From DATHNF01 sp035486285 (GTDB lineage: Bacteria > Patescibacteriota > Saccharimonadia > Saccharimonadales > UBA4665), in assembly GCA_035486285.1 (NCBI GenBank), contig DATHNF010000075.1, positions 1-15,797 on the forward strand: a DNA stretch of 15,797 nucleotides. The letters are read 5' to 3'. Positions 14,600 to 15,797 of this stretch are shown here, piece after piece. Below the pieces are notes generated by a model. The model did not search any database, had not been told where the DNA came from, and saw only the letters and a list, made by a program, of their open reading frames with translations. Numbering within the stretch: position 1 is the first letter of the stretch; each line of letters begins with the position of its first letter. The translations under genes and the position numbers were made by a program.

Positions 14600-14737
14600 T
14601 CAGGCTCTGTAGGGCTTGGATGAGCGGGGTCGGGATGGTGGCGACCACATCGCCGTGGATGTAGGCGGCGTGGCAACCCACGACAGAGCGGCGGCCGTAG
14701 CCTCATCCTGCGGATCCAGTTGCACGGCCGTGCTCAT
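14600..14737 (-). CDS. Short frame coupled to the ImmA/IrrE fragment, doubtful
   Basis: A 45-residue frame starts at ATG 14737, overlapping the TGA of the ImmA/IrrE-like fragment in an ATGA arrangement typical of translational coupling. It begins MSTAVQLDPQDEATAAALS and then turns into a low-complexity Ser/Pro/Arg stretch, while a neighbouring minus-strand frame continues with a more protein-like sequence (HAAYIHGDVVATIPTP). This suggests a frameshift within what was once a longer gene. The product is not recognised. Confidence 0.25.
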   Translation of the reverse strand: MSTAVQLDPQDEATAAALSWVATPPTSTAMWSPPSRPRSSKPYRA

Positions 14738-15048
14738 GCTCGCCCCTCGCCGCGGTGTCGCCCTTGCGGCGCAAAGGTGGTGCGCGTCAGTCCAAGTTCA
14801 CTCAAGCGCGTACTCATCGCCTCATGCGAAACGTAGTAACGCCGCGCCAACTCGCGCGTTTGCTGGATGCCCTGGCACCAATCCTGTTTCACCCAGGCGC
14901 GGGGCATCAACAGGCAGTCCAGCACATCGAGCAATCCTTGACGTTCAGCCACCGCCAGGTCCACGATGAGCTGCGCAATTGCGAGCGTGTGGTCGAAGAA
15001 GCGCTGTGTTGGTTCGTATGCCCGTCGTCTCGGACCGTCGATCGCCAT
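14734..15048 (-). pseudogene. ImmA/IrrE-family protein, C-terminal remnant
   Basis: The 104-residue minus-strand frame (ATG 15048, TGA 14734) contains DCLLMPRAWVKQDW and, about 14 residues later, ARRYYVSHEAMSTRLSELGL. This pairing is the usual ending of ImmA/IrrE (COG2856) metallopeptidases, which cleave phage or ICE repressors and related regulators. The catalytic HExxH that should lie some 20-30 residues before LLMP is not present; the corresponding stretch reads TLAIAQLIVDL. The protein is also much shorter than the family, with no matching N-terminal part in any minus-strand frame upstream. It is therefore best read as a truncated, decayed copy. Its high GC sets it apart from neighbouring genes and suggests transfer from a high-GC genome; an actinobacterial source is plausible but not shown. 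Confidence 0.5.
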
Positions 15049-15149
15049 CCCCAGCCGACATCACACTCGGGTCGGAGCAATGGCACAACGGTACTGACTG
15101 CAGCGCAGACCGATCGATACCCGGAGGGAGACCTCCAGGAGCACCCGAT

Positions 15150-15665
15150 GGGTTCACGGGATCGGCTGGCGGCAAACTCATTACGACACTCGCCGGCTGG
15201 AGTTCTGGGCGAATTGGGCCGATCATGTTCCTCAGTGTGGGATACCCATGGCGACAGCAGATTCACTATATCTTGTTGTTTGATCCGGGCAGCAAGAGTG
15301 ACTACTACACAGGGGCCTGTGACAAGCAGTATCCGACAATGTCAAACATAGTGGCGAACTGGCTGATCGAAAACCCACACAATAAACTCGTAGTCCTTGC
15401 TGGCGACGTGACTGCCGACTACCAGCATCCCGTTAACGGCTACGGTCACGCCGGGATCCAGAACAAGCTATTCCCAGCAATCCGTAACACTTATGTAGGT
15501 GGCGGCAGAAATATCCGCAAGCAAGCGGTCGTCTGCAACTATCCGGGTATGAATCACGGCGATGTCTGGATCAAGTTCCGCCAATATATGAACATGCCCT
15601 CCATCACTCTATCTACTTGTCCGAAAACAGGCCACTACCAACACATAGAAAGCTGGAACCCATAG
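15150..15665 (+). CDS. Alpha/beta-hydrolase-like protein, probably 5'-truncated
   Basis: The open frame runs from 14979 to TAG 15663, but its first part lies in the GC-rich patch and looks non-coding, so the convincing part begins at about 15150. I do not recognise the family with confidence. The order of elements resembles the second half of an alpha/beta hydrolase: a possible nucleophile elbow FTGSAGGKL, a strand IHYILLFDPG, a strand with candidate acid NKLVVLAGDVTAD, and a strand ending in a candidate catalytic histidine, VVCNYPGMNHGDVW. The first half of such a fold, with its early beta strands, is missing. No promoter or ribosome site is seen before it; ATG 15225 is the first in-frame ATG in the native-looking part. 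It may be a gene cut by the GC-rich insertion, and so a pseudogene. Confidence 0.5.
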   Translation, partial: GFTGSAGGKLITTLAGWSSGRIGPIMFLSVGYPWRQQIHYILLFDPGSKSDYYTGACDKQYPTMSNIVANWLIENPHNKLVVLAGDVTADYQHPVNGYGHAGIQNKLFPAIRNTYVGGGRNIRKQAVVCNYPGMNHGDVWIKFRQYMNMPSITLSTCPKTGHYQHIESWNP

Positions 15666-15678
15666 CGCCCAGCCTAGT

Positions 15679-15706
15679 TGATCGCTAGCCGTCCCCATGA
15701 GACAAT
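15679..15706 (+). promoter_or_regulatory. Promoter of the right-edge gene
   Basis: TTGATC (15679-15684) and GACAAT (15701-15706) are 16 bases apart, and ATG 15713 lies 6 bases after the -10 box. The box is the same GACAAT used before secG, and the transcript would be leaderless. Confidence 0.5.
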
Positions 15707-15712
15707 ATCAGT

Positions 15713-15797
15713 ATGTCGCATGTACTCCGGCGTAGGATCATCTGGCGCTGGCTCGGTGTCGCCTTTGCTGCCATTCTTATCTGGATAGCTGGCTGGG
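15713..15797 (+). CDS. N-terminus of a membrane-anchored or secreted protein (partial)
   Basis: From ATG 15713 the frame stays open to the right edge, giving 28 residues. It starts with a basic stretch (MSHVLRRRIIWRW) followed by a hydrophobic run (LGVAFAAILIWIAGW), the pattern of a signal peptide or signal anchor. No family can be assigned. The promoter boxes at 15679-15706 and the leaderless spacing support the start. Confidence 0.55.
   Translation, partial: MSHVLRRRIIWRWLGVAFAAILIWIAGW

Larger units (their letters stand above)
14517..15180. other. GC-rich patch of probable foreign origin next to tRNA-Leu(GAG)
   Basis: Hand counting gives 421 G/C of 660 bases (64%) for 14521-15180, against 90 of 180 (50%) for 15241-15420. 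No complete gene is visible; frames are broken and overlapping. The only recognisable content is the minus-strand ImmA/IrrE-like fragment and a short coupled frame after it. The left border coincides with the tRNA terminator and the right border lies within the long plus-strand frame ending at 15665. No copy of the tRNA 3' end is seen at the right border, so the integration mechanism is not shown. Insertion of a mobile element that then decayed, or an assembly chimera, would both fit. Confidence 0.55.

Noticed and set aside
14235..14681. 148-residue minus-strand frame across tRNA-Leu(GAG)
   Set aside because: It runs through the tRNA and its terminator and antisense to the membrane protein gene, so it cannot be a real gene as a whole; only its 5' part in the GC-rich patch might be a shifted piece of an old gene.
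14755..15351. 198-residue plus-strand frame in the GC-rich patch
   Set aside because: It is antisense to the ImmA/IrrE-like fragment and has no recognisable pattern; long open frames on both strands are expected in high-GC DNA.
14441..15797. Attachment-site repeat of the tRNA-Leu(GAG) 3' end
   Set aside because: I searched by eye for a second copy of the T-arm and acceptor sequence downstream and found none in the window.
1..15797. UGA recoding (genetic code 25)
   Set aside because: TGA closes at least three genes at sensible positions, and the conserved proteins contain no in-frame TGA.
1..15797. CRISPR array, insertion sequence or transposase
   Set aside because: No regularly spaced short repeats, transposase motifs or terminal inverted repeats with target duplications were seen.

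Overview
The window looks like chromosomal DNA of a Patescibacteria (CPR) bacterium, most likely a Saccharibacteria (TM7) relative. This rests on small compact genes, a cysteine-poor shortened UvrC, an orphan membrane-anchored peptide-binding protein beside secG, a 4-TM holin-like protein, FnIII/Ig surface proteins, and -10 boxes lying 6-8 bases before start codons (leaderless transcripts). TGA is used as an ordinary stop in at least three genes (ends at 1235, 9846 and 14337), so the UGA-to-Gly code of Gracilibacteria/Absconditabacteria does not apply. The taxonomic call is an inference from gene content; no marker phylogeny was possible.

Layout: (1) 1-5531 is a housekeeping stretch: the end of a membrane protein, the tRNA uridine hydroxylase trhO, an unknown minus-strand gene, uvrC, a second unknown minus-strand gene convergent with uvrC, an M24 aminopeptidase (pepP-like) and a 4-TM holin-like protein. 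(2) 5566-7754 is a secG / peptide-binding-protein pair followed by tRNA-Leu(CAG). (3) 7931-12143, on the minus strand, is a three-gene secreted/surface operon: a large signal-peptide protein with a carbohydrate-binding-like domain, Ig-like and FnIII domains; a TM-anchored cupredoxin-fold protein that has lost most copper ligands; and a TM-anchored clan GH-A glycosidase. (4) 12431-14464, on the plus strand, is a GlcD/D-2-hydroxyacid-dehydrogenase-type FAD oxidase, a small CBU_0592-type membrane protein and tRNA-Leu(GAG) with a strong terminator. The two tRNA-Leu genes have nearly identical upstream promoter segments. (5) 14517 to about 15180 is a GC-rich patch (421 of 660 bases G/C by hand count over 14521-15180) carrying, on the minus strand, the C-terminal part of an ImmA/IrrE-type protein; it looks foreign and decayed. 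Sequence then returns to about 50% GC with the C-terminal part of an alpha/beta-hydrolase-like protein and the start of another membrane-anchored protein at the right edge.

The most interesting units are the surface operon at 7931-12143, which could act on or bind glycans of a partner cell, and the GC-rich insertion beside tRNA-Leu(GAG), which may be a relic of an integrated element from a high-GC (possibly actinobacterial host) genome. Several conserved enzymes also carry unusual substitutions: UvrC without its Fe-S cysteines, the FAD oxidase with the catalytic His of its EHG motif changed to Thr, and the cupredoxin without Cys/His/Met ligands.
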